Notes: a model not told the origin generated them from the sequence alone. A stretch of 64,000 nt of DNA from Patiria miniata (GCF_015706575.1 NW_024037056.1:6957176-7021175), one strand, 5' to 3'; counted from the first letter of the stretch, positions 34,167 to 45,265 are shown. Numbers and translations: made by a program.

Positions 34167-35259
34167 TTTCCCATTCCTTGGTGCTCTTCGGTAGAAAAAA
34201 AATTGAGGAGGCGCAGCAAAAGAGGGCGCTGTTGGAGCTACCGCGGAACATTTTGGAAAAAAAAAAAGATTGACGCGCATGATTAAAATCGACGTGCGCG
34301 CTGACCAGGGACCGACTTATTAATTTTTTTTGGCCTAACATAGACACAACATACACGGTAATACTGAATAAGTTTAAGTTATTATGCCGTTGTCACTATA
34401 CCACACGCTAGGGATGAACCGTCGTGTGTACTTCAGATTCAACTAATTTTTAAAATGTCTTTAATCAAGGGGGTGTATGCTTTGTTGTTTGTGGGTAAAT
34501 TTGCATTTGGAATATTTTTTTAGGAGGGATGTTTGGTTTGTTCAAGTTTTCTTTTTTTTGGGGGGGGGGAAGGGGATTTCTTAAACGATGTATTCAATTT
34601 AGGAAACGATTGGTTTGTAGTTCTTTTGTCAAATTTGGGGTTAGTTTTGGTGAGAGCTGTAGAGTGCCTAGAATCACACACGAGACCCGAGTGCTGACAA
34701 GTCATCGGCAATCCATCATAAATCAATCACAAGTTATCAAGTTTTAAGGAATGATTTTGTCAATTGCAACGTGTCTTATAATTGTCTTGTGACTGACCAG
34801 TCTACAACTTTTTTGAATGCTTGCTTGCTTGCTTGTTTGGTTGTTGGTCGGTCGGTTGGTTTTAGTGGTTATTTAATCATGTTAATTGGTTCATGCGGTA
34901 AGCTGAATGGGATATTTTTAGAGCTAGGATGGATTGTGCTTTGGAAGAAACTAAGCAAAGCAAAAGAGAAATATCTTGACCATGCAGCGTAACTGTAGCG
35001 GATCAACATCAGGGGAGGTTTAGTGGGTTTAAACCCCTCCTCTTGGACAGCAAAAAAGGGAAAATCAGGCATAAAAAGGCATTACCCACTCCACCACCGC
35101 CACATCCCCCCCCCCCCCACAGCTACACCCATAAAGCCTACATCCGCCCCATGTAAAGCCGAAATACGTACAACGGTTAATAACAAAGTTACAGCTGGAC
35201 TACAACTGTTTGACGGGCGAGAATGTTTTTAAAGAGATGAGCAAAAGGACAGTGCTTAC

Positions 35260-35380
35260 CAGACGTGGACAGATTCCCCATCGTTTCTATGGAATTCTCG
35301 TTGCTACACTTCCCGATTAGCTCCCTGGATCGCCTGTCGATCTTCCTGTTGGCTTCCCGCAGTGCTTTGTGGTCGTTCCT
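35260..35380 (-). CDS. Exon b of the unrecognised extracellular-type gene
   Basis: A 121-nt exon with a strong acceptor (TTTGTTTTTCAG|AGG) and a consensus donor (TCTG|GTAAGC). It codes about 40 charged residues (starting RNDHKALREANRKIDRRSRE), probably helical, followed by a Ser/Thr-rich end. It starts in phase 0, as exon a ends, and leaves one base that exon c completes. Confidence 0.55.
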
Positions 35381-35478
35381 CTGAAAAACAAAGAGTGTGC
35401 ATGTCTTCAGACAAGTGGCCATTCAGTTTAAGCTCATTGCAGGAGTGGGGGAATCTAGAGTAACGGTTAAGTTTGAGC

Positions 35479-35870
35479 TTGTATGGAGTGCCGTGGCCTT
35501 GAGGTCTGGGCCATGGAAATCCTGGTCTGCCCGTAATTCTGTTGGTTGTGGGTTCAAGTCCAGCCTGGGGTTATGGTAGTGTGCTCTTCGGCAAGGCACT
35601 TTGTCACTCATTGCTTCTCCCCACCCTGAAGTAAAACGGGTACCTGTGAGGGTAGAGATGGCCACTGTGATTAAATTAGCTTCCTTGCACCTATCAGGCA
35701 GCATCGAGCTGTATACTCCCAAGGGAGCTGAGATGGTATTTGGAATGTTCAATTGGCCCAATGACCAGGGGCTTTAAAAATAATGTAAAACGATTTGATC
35801 TTAGTTAAAAGCGCTTTATGAAAAGCCGTTATTATTAGTATTAATTATTATAATAACGAGACGTCACTAT
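35479..35870 (+). mobile_element. tRNA-derived SINE
   Basis: The head resembles a tRNA gene: an A-box-like segment near 35491-35505 and a B box GGTTCAAGTCC at 35551-35561. A body follows that includes GGGTACCTG, then a 3' end with AAAGCGCTTTATGAAAAGC and a TTATTA-type tail. It lies in the intron between exons a and b. Confidence 0.65.
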
Positions 35871-36151
35871 GATAAAAAACAATGGTCAAACAGAGCACCA
35901 GACAGCTTTTTTAAATAGATGAATTGCAGTAAAAACCTGATGTTGCATTGGTGGACCTTTGGTGGTTTGTATTCTTGTCTTCGAGTTTTACGACAAAAAC
36001 GGGAAAGTGTTTTTGTTATTTTCAACAAGTTCAGTTGTTTAAGCTGCATTTCAAATTCTGGCTCTTGGTATAACCTTTTGATTAATTTAACAAACGATTG
36101 GGAAGTAAACCTTTATCTGTAAAAAGAAGAATGCAATTTATAGCTATTAAC

Positions 36152-36207
36152 CTGCAGATACATGGCATGTAGAATATCGCATATTCCACATGTCTATGTA
36201 TCTGCAG
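36152..36207. repeat. Near-perfect 56-bp hairpin
   Basis: CTGCAGATACATGGCATGT at the left pairs with the inverted sequence at the right, through AATAT/ATATT, with only a three-base loop. The loop is too small for a usual microRNA precursor; it could be a tiny inverted-repeat element. Confidence 0.5.
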
Positions 36208-36448
36208 ATACAAAAGATTGCAGAGATGTTAAAACAGCTGCAAACTGATTATTGACTGAAAATTCTTTAACTGTATTAATTTTTACGATTAAGGACGGCA
36301 TCACTTTAGATCCATTTTTATTGTTTTCTCAAATACAACGTGGCATCTAAGAAAGATTATACTGGGATCAGACCTGACTGTTAGTTTCGCAAACATTATT
36401 TTAAAAGCGATGATGACACTAGGATCGTAATGATTTTTTGCTACATAC

Positions 36449-36557
36449 CTTAGGTACTGTAGTTGATGCAGTGGTACTCTCAATGAGTGTCTCAGTAGAA
36501 GGGGATAAAGATGTCGAGATATGTAGGGAAGGTGACGACGCCTCCTCGTCGGCTGGG
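36449..36557 (-). CDS. Exon a of the unrecognised extracellular-type gene
   Basis: A 109-nt exon with donor CCTAAG|GTATGT and a likely acceptor TTGTCTTCTAG|. It codes a Ser/Thr/Pro-rich stretch (for example STSLSPSTETLIESTTAS), typical of an O-glycosylated stalk. It ends in phase 0, matching exon b. The acceptor is the least certain of the four. Upstream exons were not found. Confidence 0.45.
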
Positions 36558-37034
36558 CTAGAAGACAATCGGTTGGTCAGAGTTGAAGATATCCCAGTAG
36601 TAGATCAATGCCATTGCTATACGTGTATAACTAATATTTGATTTAAGGAAAAAGAAGGGTGGGTGATTGTTAATTGTTAAGATATCATGTATGTAAAACT
36701 TGTTGATGTTGGTGTCCACATAAAATGATGGATTAGAAGTCTAATACTAGGAAATTGAGTGTTCAGAGCAATCAACGTAGTATTTTTAAGGCACATGGAA
36801 TTATTTAATGTTCATAGCGAATTGTAATTTTATATCAGCCATTATAGTTCCCAAAGCGCCCCCAACCGCTCTGTCATTTACTCATCAAAGCGCCCCCAAC
36901 CGCCCCAGCACTCTAGGGTTTATTTCTTGAGGGGTAAATACAATTCAATATAATTGTATACAAGTCCTTAAGCAGTGACGTAACCAGCAAGGGGGAAGGG
37001 AATATTTGTGAAGGGATTACTAAAAAGGCCTCGT

Positions 37035-37130
37035 AGTTATTATACATGTACATTTAGAGGAATGGATCATTGCTACAAAGCTAACATGCTCAAGTGTAAA
37101 ATTCTTTTCATGGACCCTTTAATTAATCTT
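37035..37130 (+). repeat. Relic of a TRIM-unit 5' flank
   Basis: This block resembles 6682-6780 of TRIM unit 2 and the matching part of unit 1 (near 1000-1080), sharing GAGGAATGGA, TTGCTACAAA and TTTTCATGGACCCTTTA. It lies 7 kb beyond the last TRIM gene with no coding part. Confidence 0.45.
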
Positions 37131-37879
37131 CGGGTAAAAGGTGTACATACAAATTTAAAAAGAAATGAAAAACAACAGAATAAGTCATATATCATGGTAA
37201 ATATCAATTGTTAAAAATAAACATTAACGTTACATTCAAGTTCCATCATCATTTTTTTAAAAACTGTTCGTTGCCGTTATTCAAATGATTTGCAATGAAG
37301 TAATGCTATCGTTGCCATTGCTTACTAATTATCGGATCTGACTTATGCATGTTATGCTGTATTTGCTTTAAATATGTACAAATTGTGAAGTTATGGCCTT
37401 TAGTATCATATGATTATTCCATCATTTTTTTCTTATTTAAATAAAGTAATCATAATTATTTAATATACATGTGTTATTAATATATACGCTGCTGTCATTA
37501 TTATATCCACAAAATACTAACGCACTTTTCTGTCTACGGAATTACAGTTGAAGGCATATAGGATCATATGGATTTATTCCAAAAGTAACATACCGAAGTA
37601 TTACCTTTAAAAAAAATCATTGAGACTAACGATAGTACTTTTACTTAAAATCCCGTGAAGTTGTTCCGTGTGGAATGCTGTCATTTTGAAGAAATCAAGA
37701 TGATTTCCAACGATAAGTCAAGGAGCGGACTTTTGGAAACAAAGACTGTGGTAGACTAGACGACATCATTTTTCGTGATCAAAAGGTTTGGGCATGGTTT
37801 CTCACTGTTTTATCGAAAGGTGTAATGTCCACTGAGCTGAAACTTCAACAGATTAGGTTGATCTTAATCCTAAATGCAT

Positions 37880-38600
37880 TTAAATAAACAGTTACGAATG
37901 CACTTTTGCTTGATAAGTACTTGGATATTGCTTTCATTGTATTTGGAGTATTCTACTCTCTTCGTTCTCTGTTCAGCAATCAACAATTCATCACGACGTC
38001 GTTCGTAGCAGAAAACAGGTGTGTTTTCCGAAGAAGACATTCACATTCTTGATATTGTTGAGGTAACCTGGTTCAAATTATTCAATGATAATTTGTTTTT
38101 GCTTTATGCATTATTATGTCACTTCTTCCACAATGTCTAGGTAAACGTTAATTGGCATTTCGACATATACATCAATTAATAGCATATCACGTGCAGTCAA
38201 CATTCACAAATGTAAATTTTTTCAACTTGTTAATTTATTTATAACGTAAAAGGGAAATCTAATGTATGTATTGCATATATGTTAAAAGCTCAAAACGCTG
38301 TTTCTAAATAAACTTGATCGTTGTGGATGCTGTACAATATCGTCCTCGTTGCTCACGGATGAGTCTGTATTTCAAAAATTATGATCATCATGATTATCAT
38401 CTGATATTCCTTTATGTCGTCTGTTTTAATTAAAATGTCCTTGATAAATTAGCACCACAGTTGTATCAAAGGCACTCATTCCCTTTTCAGTTCAGCAGAC
38501 TGTTGCGAATGAATATTACTTGGTACTTGCAATTTGGTTTATACTTTTCATTAAGTAATTGCAATATTTTATTCTATTCTAGATAGCATTGATAACACCC
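37880..38600. repeat. Duplicated flank block, left copy
   Basis: Collinear with 40440-41100, sharing for example TTTCATTGTATTTGGAGTATT, TTTCTAAATAAACTTG and TATTTTATTCTAT segments in the same order. The two blocks lie on either side of the Ig-type gene, so they mark a tandem duplication. Confidence 0.6.
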
Positions 38601-38929
38601 CTCCAAACTCGAGTTTTAAAACTCATATAAGAACTGTGAACTGATCTCATATTGCAGGCGATATCGTGACCTCACAAACGTTACTGCAAAAACGGTCTTT
38701 AGCAATTAAACAATTAAATCTTTTCTAAACATCACTTCCTTGCTATCATTTTCGAAACTTATTTACTAAACATTTAGAGCATTAATGGATAGAATTTAAC
38801 AATTGAACATCGATGTTAAGGAATTGGACACGTGATATTTATAGTTTCTAAACATAATTTACAAGTTGATAGCAAGATTGTGTTTATTTGCTTAATACAG
38901 TTTTTGGGGAGTAAGGACTGTCTGGCGTA

Positions 38930-39708
38930 TCACTCGAGATCTCCTGGAACGACAAGTTTCCATCGGGGAGATCGCTTCTCTCTGCCTTGAGTGATGTTAA
39001 TGTTCACGTACGTCGAGGTGTCGTAATTTGCCGCCGCATCGCTGTTCTTATGATCGTTATTAGGAATATAACAGTATAGTGACTCGGTACGCGTAGCTGC
39101 GGCTTTTGGGACATCTTCGTACCTACTAGTGTTTGGTTGTGAGGAGATATCAAGGCCTGCTAGAGTAGCTTGTTGAGACTGGGCTATCTGGCGCTGCGAT
39201 CCTGAAGATCTTTTCTTCACTTTGACACATCTAATTACCACGGCGATGGCTAGCAGCAGCATGAGCAAACCTCCAACGGCGCCCCCAGCCTTAACCACGG
39301 AACCCGTCAACACACAGTCAACGGTGGTGGAATCAGGACTCGGACTCGAAGTGGCCGAATCAGGACTCGGACTCGAAGTGGCCGAGACGTTTGTCAGACC
39401 ACGTAGCGGTAGTACGGTGCAGCTGGGTCCATAGGTAGGGTCGCGGCCGGCTACGCACGTGAACTCTTTGTTCCTAACATGCTCGGTGATGTAAAGATGC
39501 AGGATGAACCCTTCTCCGGGACTGGTCAGTGTCGTGGGTCCTGGAGAGACCAGTGGATGAGAGCCGGCCTCGAGCCAGGTCAGCTGGGTAGGCGCAGCAT
39601 GCGGTGGGTTTCTGCACGCCAACTTGGCGATCGTACCGACAATGGGCACTTCGGAATGAACCTCACAGTTTGGTTGGGCCGTGGAATTCCCACTTGGTTG
39701 GGCATTGA
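38930..39708 (-). CDS. Ig-superfamily receptor, 3' exon: Ig-like domain, TM helix, ITIM-like tail
   Basis: The exon starts after acceptor TTTGACAG| at 39709. Residues are numbered from an ORF opening at 39715. An Ig-like domain (Cys34, Trp47, Cys87) is followed by a Ser/Pro-rich stalk with an exact 9-residue tandem repeat, a transmembrane helix at about 141-161, a basic stop-transfer (VKVKKR), and a cytoplasmic tail of about 95 residues. The tail carries three S-x-Y-x-x-[V/I] motifs: SRYEDV (Tyr199), SLYCYI (Tyr214) and STYVNI (Tyr236). The pattern matches the ITIM consensus that recruits SH2 phosphatases; YVNI could also bind Grb2-type SH2 domains. It is therefore probably a cell-surface signalling receptor. 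The ligand is unknown. Confidence 0.7.
39330..39383 (-). repeat. Exact 27-bp tandem duplication in the receptor stalk
   Basis: Two head-to-tail copies (39330-39356 and 39357-39383) encode the repeated SATSSPSPD stalk unit. In-frame and probably length-polymorphic. Confidence 0.85.
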
Positions 39709-39782
39709 CTGTCAAATCAACGGTTTTCAGTATTTCAATATAATTGCGAGAATCGAATAATAGACATTCGTATTAAAACGCC

Positions 39783-40169
39783 AGCATCTTCGCGGCTAAC
39801 TTTTTGAATAGTGAGGGTGTACAATCCGTCATTCTTGGATGCAGTCATGCGAGCTTTGAACTTGGAGTTGACATGTCCACAGTCTGTTAGGTATTCCGAT
39901 GTATCATCACTTCTCCGAAATTAAACGTTGAATGACTGGCAGACTGGCCCTTTATCTAAGCGGGTTGCTTCTTCGCAGACCAGAGACCCCTTGTCTCCCT
40001 CAGTTACTGATATTTTCTCAGTGGGAGCAGTGAAGTTCAAGTCAGATGATACGGCCGTAACAGCAGCCACAGCAACAGTAAGGAAAACAAAAGTAAATAA
40101 GCTGCACAACGTCTTCTTATCCCTAATTGGTTTGGTTAAGGAAGGTATATAAAGATCTTCGAATCGCAA
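39783..40169 (-). pseudogene. Ig-superfamily receptor, 5' exon: signal peptide and first Ig-like domain, with an in-frame stop
   Basis: ATG at 40169 opens a signal-peptide-like segment (hydrophobic core LFTFVFLTVAVAAV) and the first strands of an Ig V-type domain (VTEGDKGSLVCEE). A TAA stands in frame at 39921-39923. Past it the same frame continues with Ig-like sequence, including TDCGHVNSKF and the DGLYTLTIQKVSREDAG signature. No convincing donor joins this exon to the 3' exon. The allele may be non-functional, the base may be a sequencing error or polymorphism, or splicing may avoid the stop. Confidence 0.5.
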
Positions 40170-40439
40170 CAGTGATACAACTAAAGTGTCCTCACATTGG
40201 CAGTCGAATGGTGGTTTTCGGATATTTCTGCAAACGTGGTACAGAGTTGTACGTCAATTACTTTGTGTCCAGGAACATTTTTCAAGGAAATGTATTCGTC
40301 TGTAAATCTGTAAACTGACACCTTTATGCCTCACAAGCAAACAAAATCATTATTCGATGTTGTTGTTTCAAAGAATGTCGACAGTTTTGAATTTCCGTCC
40401 CGCCTTTCACGAATTGTTTTGGTTTTTTTTTTTTTCAAA

Positions 40440-41100
40440 AGCCTTTTTTCCAGTGTATGACATTACAGTTAAAGAAACAGTTGTGAGTGTGCTTTTGCGA
40501 ATATATGTTTTTCATTGTATTTGGAGTATTTTACTCCATTCGTTTCTCGGTTCAGCACAGATAACATTTTATCACGACTTCGTTCATAGCAGGCATTATT
40601 GATGTTGTTGCGGTAATCCAGTTCACAAAGGTAGAATGTTTCATTCGTTGTACATTATTTATGTTTAGCTAAACATTATGTAGGCCTAATTGGCATGTTG
40701 ACATAAATTACTCACACAGTAAACATTCACACGTGAGACGGTTCTTTAAGAATCTTGAAATTAATAAGAATGTAAAAGGGCAAAAATATAGTTTCAAAGC
40801 TCCGTAATCCCGTTTCTAAATAAACTTGTAAACTCGGCAATTACAAAATAGTTATCGTCCTCATTGCTTACGGACAGAAGTATTTGATTCTAGTCTGTAA
40901 TATTCATTTTTATTTAAATTAACGTATCCTTTGTTAATTAACACCATAGTTGTCAAACTCACTCGTTGCCTCTTTTTGTGTATGATATTACAAGTCATGT
41001 TCGCAGACATGAATGTACATTGCTTGATACTTGGTCAATATTTGTCATCTAATTTGGGTATTTTATTCTATCCGTATCTCAGGACAGTATTGATAAAGGT
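40440..41100. repeat. Duplicated flank block, right copy (upstream of the Ig-type gene)
   Basis: Collinear with 37880-38600. It starts about 270 bp upstream of the receptor start codon and so may include the receptor's promoter. Confidence 0.55.
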
Positions 41101-41355
41101 AAAGGCAAAGGTCCCATAGCCATTATTGTCCGTAGGGGCAGTGGGATGTTAGAGGTCCACTGTGTCTTGGGCGCGGCATATGAGTGGCGGGGCCCAGTCC
41201 TCTCCTCTCGCCGTCTTACCTTCCCTGAACGAATCAGGTACCCATTTTACTCTTGGGTCGTCAGAGAGAGCTTTCCAATTCTGGTCCGAATGGGATTCGA
41301 ACCGCAAACCTCCACACCGTAGCTCCACGCTTTAGCCGCTCGGCTACGAAGCCCC
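41091..41355 (-). mobile_element. tRNA-derived SINE, minus strand
   Basis: Read on the minus strand, the head GGGGCTTCGTAGCCGAGCGG carries an A box and GGTTCGAATCC is a B box (41292-41302). A body of about 190 bp follows and ends in CTTTGCCTTTACCTTTATC-type simple sequence. Different family from the SINE at 35479. Confidence 0.7.
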
Positions 41356-41363
41356 TCTATAGA

Positions 41364-41611
41364 TCCATCGGATTTTAGACCCCCGTGTAACCCCTTTAGT
41401 TCTGAGCACCACTTATACTTACACGGCTTTACACTTATTGCGCGTCCGATGTAAACAAATTAGTTCGGCAAACAATGCTCTATAACTTCCATGCGTTCCA
41501 TTTTTTTTCTATTTAACATGGATATTATTATTAAGCGATCGATTAGGAATCCTTCCATATAAATGGTGCTCAGAACTAAAGGGGTTACACGGGGGTCTAA
41601 AATCCGATGGA
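41364..41611. mobile_element. MITE-like element with 48-bp terminal inverted repeats
   Basis: 41364-41411 and 41564-41611 are inverted copies without a visible mismatch, starting TCCATCGGATTTTAGACCCC. The spacer is 152 bp with no ORF. The identical arms suggest recent activity. It begins eight bases from the SINE head. Target duplication not clear. Confidence 0.7.
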
Positions 41612-42212
41612 GACGATTGAAATTAAGCTTCGATTAATTACGAGATGATGAATATAAACTAAAAAGCAACAGCGTGTGTTCAATTTAAGTATTTACTGTA
41701 AACAAATTTAATAATGAAATGTTAGACATTTGAAGTCAGTAAAATGGTTAGAAAATGACAAACCAGCACCCTGAAAATGGATGGTTGATGAACATTATTA
41801 TAGGCCTAATCGTACAATGTACAAATGATTTTGGAAAACAAAAAACGCAAACAGTTCTGAATTAAATGCGCCGAGAAGTATAGCCTATGTGACAACATCA
41901 AAGTAGCCAGCTTTTTATTACTTTTTTTTAGTTTATGGTAGCTTTTAAGCCAGCCGCAATCAATGAAAGTAGTCTCCCCTCTATGTTAAAAGAATAACAC
42001 ATTTCTAGTAGTGTGTATTCCGTCACTCGTAGCAAGCATGTATCTCATGTGCGTTATTGAATGCTACTTGTAGGCTGATTCTCAGTAGCGTATCCCGCAC
42101 TAGGTAAAATCGTTTGCCTAGAAGAGCCATAATATGACATCTGTTAAATAGTCTCCCTACACCGTACTGCCAAATAGCAAGATAAACCATTCATTAATAA
42201 TGTCATAATGGT

Positions 42213-43795
42213 GCCATCTCCATGTCAACTCTGTTACCGCCAGTGCCTTTTGGAGCAGCTGCATAAAGCTACTTTAAGACTTTTCCTGAATTTCCTGTAT
42301 TTAAACTCACTCATTGGATTAATGACTGAATTGAAATTAAACAGTAAATTAGAAAACATTCGGAAATAACGGAAGACCTTCGATCCACAGAACCAACACT
42401 GAGACTTGTCTGATGTCTGCACGAAGAGAAGAACAGCAAAATATTCCACTGACCAGGTTCTGTCTAGCAATCACAAGATCATAGGCTGCTGCCCTTGCAT
42501 GTTGCAGTTTCAGGGCATGGCTTGTCGTTTGAGAGTGACCTGCATCTTATAATAGGCCAAACTCATTAATGTTAGGGGAACAAATATGCAACGAAAAATG
42601 CAAATAAGGATGGGGAAGTGTCATTAAGCAATTCCTATTAGGGTGATTGCTTAGCTTGACTGTGAATAGAATAGGTAACGATATCAGAAATGATAGCACC
42701 CACATCAGTGCAATTAAAGTAACCATCCGTGCTGTTGTGTGTTTTCTCGCGTAGTGTAGAGGGTGTAGCCTACTATGGCAATGTACCTCTCTAATGTAAC
42801 CACACAGAGATTGTATAGGCAGAAGCATAGGACGATGCCCATGCTAAAAACCTCGATGCCAGAAGTCTGCAAAACAAGTCTCTCACGATGTTGCTTACTG
42901 GAGCAAGAGCAATAAGCGGACAGTCTGATGTTGAATAATATAAGAATAATTGCAGACACAGCAGCATATCACAGCCAAATTCACTAGCAGGTAGTTTGTC
43001 ATGTTGCGTAAGAATTAGATGCGTAGAATGACGTAGCACACTAAGAGGTTCCCTATAAGACATCAATGACTCCTTCTGCTGCCATGATCTGACACACCCA
43101 CTTCTCCACAGCTGTACGTACGTAATGAATTTCAACACCATGAAAATATAGTTTACAATGAAGTCGCCGTGAAACTTTTTTACACTGCCAAGTAAGCTCA
43201 TTTTCACGGTGCTAAACTGGGCCCCTCAGCAGGTGATAAGCTCACTGCAGTTTCACGGTGTTTTTACATGGGCCTTCTGGATGTCCAAGGGTCTATTGTT
43301 ATTTATAACTGTACAGCATGTCCAGCTTCCCTCCACTGAAGGTGTGAAAACCACATATTAATGGTCTGAGTGATTACAGGATTTGTGTGATTGACAGTTA
43401 CACTTACTACCCAATGCCCACTGCCCAAGTACACAAAAGCTACAAAGTGTCCTTCTACAAGTATCTAACACCTTGTTTATTGTGATCGCCTAATTAAGAT
43501 TGACAGGCAATGTGCCTTTTTTATGGGGAGGATTTAGGCCCCAAAGTTGATAAACTGCTCAACGGTTAACACAAGCACAACGTTAATGAGCTGGGCTCCA
43601 CAGGAGGCCTCACTGCATTTTCACGGTGTTTTCACTTGACCTTAACCTGTCCTGGTTACATGATGATTTTCAGGACGATTTCACCAGATACTTCGCAATG
43701 ACATCGCCGTGAAAAAAAACTTCACGGTGAATTCATGTCAAATTATATATTCACTCCAAATTCACGGTGTTGAAATTCAGTGTTGATCGGTTACA
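42213..43795 (-). pseudogene. GPCR copy A, decayed rhodopsin-class receptor
   Basis: It aligns with GPCR-C throughout but is broken into several frames (fragments at 42234-42470, 42547-42828 and 42714-43020). The start codon position reads GTG. A transposon (43122-43777) splits it just after the coding start. Confidence 0.7.
43122..43777. mobile_element. Non-autonomous DNA transposon inserted in GPCR copy A
   Basis: The ends are inverted copies of TGAATTTCAACACCGTGAA (one difference). Several internal CACGGTGA/TTCACGGTG words occur in both orientations. About 655 bp with no ORF. The flanks match a continuous stretch of GPCR-C and GPCR-D upstream/coding DNA, which proves an insertion. Confidence 0.6.
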
Positions 43796-44079
43796 TTCAC
43801 GGTCATCATTTTGTTGATGGCTATTGATGAACCATTTGGTACACACAGTTATTATGATGTTATTATGATGTATGTGAAAGGAACACATTGGCATTATTTG
43901 TTTATACAACGCTTTTATAATTCCCCGAAAAGGGTTGTGAAGATTATTCAAATTCTTCCTCTGAAATAAACATGGTTTTCGCTGCTTAAGGTTTATGGTG
44001 TCAATGAAATCACCGGAGCTACTGTTAGCGGGAAATTGTGTGCGCTGCAGCACTATGATAGAGGCCCTTTGAACATACT

Positions 44080-44790
44080 TTACGTCCTACCATTGGAGAA
44101 ATTCAAATACTGCATCAGTTGAAGAAGTGATGACATTTTGGTGCCATCTCATTGTAAATTCGCATGCTTGTTGCTTGTTGGAAAAAGCTAAGGAACGCTG
44201 CCTTAAGACCAGCTGGTCTGAAGTGCCTGTGTTGACTGGAACAAAAAAGTACTGTCTAGAAGTTTAGGAAGCCAGTGTTTGACATCAGTTTTTCATCATT
44301 GTTTCCGTGCCGCTATCAACGAAAGTAGCCTTTGGACTGCAGAAAGTAGAACACCCTTTGAGCAATGTCAATTCCATGCTTTTAGTTCGTGAGCATAGAG
44401 CTGATCATGTACAATTGTTTGCTCATTGTAGGCCACTGACACTCAGTGGAGCCTCTTGCACGGATACGCCACGGATATGCGGTTTGTTAAAAAATCAATA
44501 AAAAAATGAATTGATGGGTGTGGGAATTAATGCAATAATGCATATGACTGGCGATACCTTTACCTTAGCGGATCGTTTCTCGGCACAACCTTTGCGAGTT
44601 AACTGAAGTACGTACGTGCTGTTCCGCTACGGTTAACACTTTTTTTTGCTTTGTTTACTGCTGAACCTCTCCCGCGTGAAATGGACGGAGGTTCCCTTAG
44701 CAAGATATTGTATATCATTACATTACAACTGTAAAATATTCTACCTATACTGCCATTTAGGAAATATAGGCAGATAATGTATTTCTAAAA
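44080..44790. repeat. Intergenic block of the GPCR tandem unit (first of three)
   Basis: It resembles 47320-48115 and 49640-50460 in order and content, for example the conserved GAAGTACGTACGTGCT segment and the TTTACTGCTGAACCTCTCC segment. No ORF is conserved among the three. Confidence 0.65.
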
Positions 44791-44811
44791 AGTAATAATG
44801 GTACCATCTCA

Positions 44812-45265
44812 AAGTCAACTCTGTTACCACCATGCCTTTTGAAGCAGCTGAAAAAAAGCTACCTTAAAACCTTGCCTGAATTTCTTGTATTTAAACACAT
44901 AGATGATGGGATTGATGATTGATTTGAAATTGAACAGTACATTACCAAGAACTCCGGTAAAGTGGTAGCCCGTCGATCAACAGAACAAGAACTGAGCCTC
45001 GTCTGTTTGATGCAAGCAGAGAAGCACAGCTATATAATCAAGTGTCCATAAGACAATGAGAGCTCCCAAGACAGTTTTAAGCATGCTGACCAGGTTCTGT
45101 CTGGCAATCACAAGATCATAGGCTACTGCCCGTGCATGTTGCAGGTTCCGGGCTTTGGCTTGTCGTTAGAGAGTGACCTGCATCTTATAATATGCAGATA
45201 TAAACTCATTAATGTTAGGGGTAGCAAATATGAAGATAGAAATGCAAATATGCTGAGTAGAATTA
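44812..45265 (-). pseudogene. GPCR copy B, truncated to its C-terminal half
   Basis: Only the region for about TM5 to the C-terminus is left, with several frame breaks. Homology to GPCR-C stops near 45265, where LINE-like sequence begins. Confidence 0.65.

Noticed and set aside
33980-34356. Lysine- or phenylalanine-rich ORFs near 34 kb
   Set aside because: They translate T-runs and A-runs; no splice or domain evidence.
36152-36207. microRNA precursor
   Set aside because: The loop is only about three bases, which leaves no room for normal Dicer processing.
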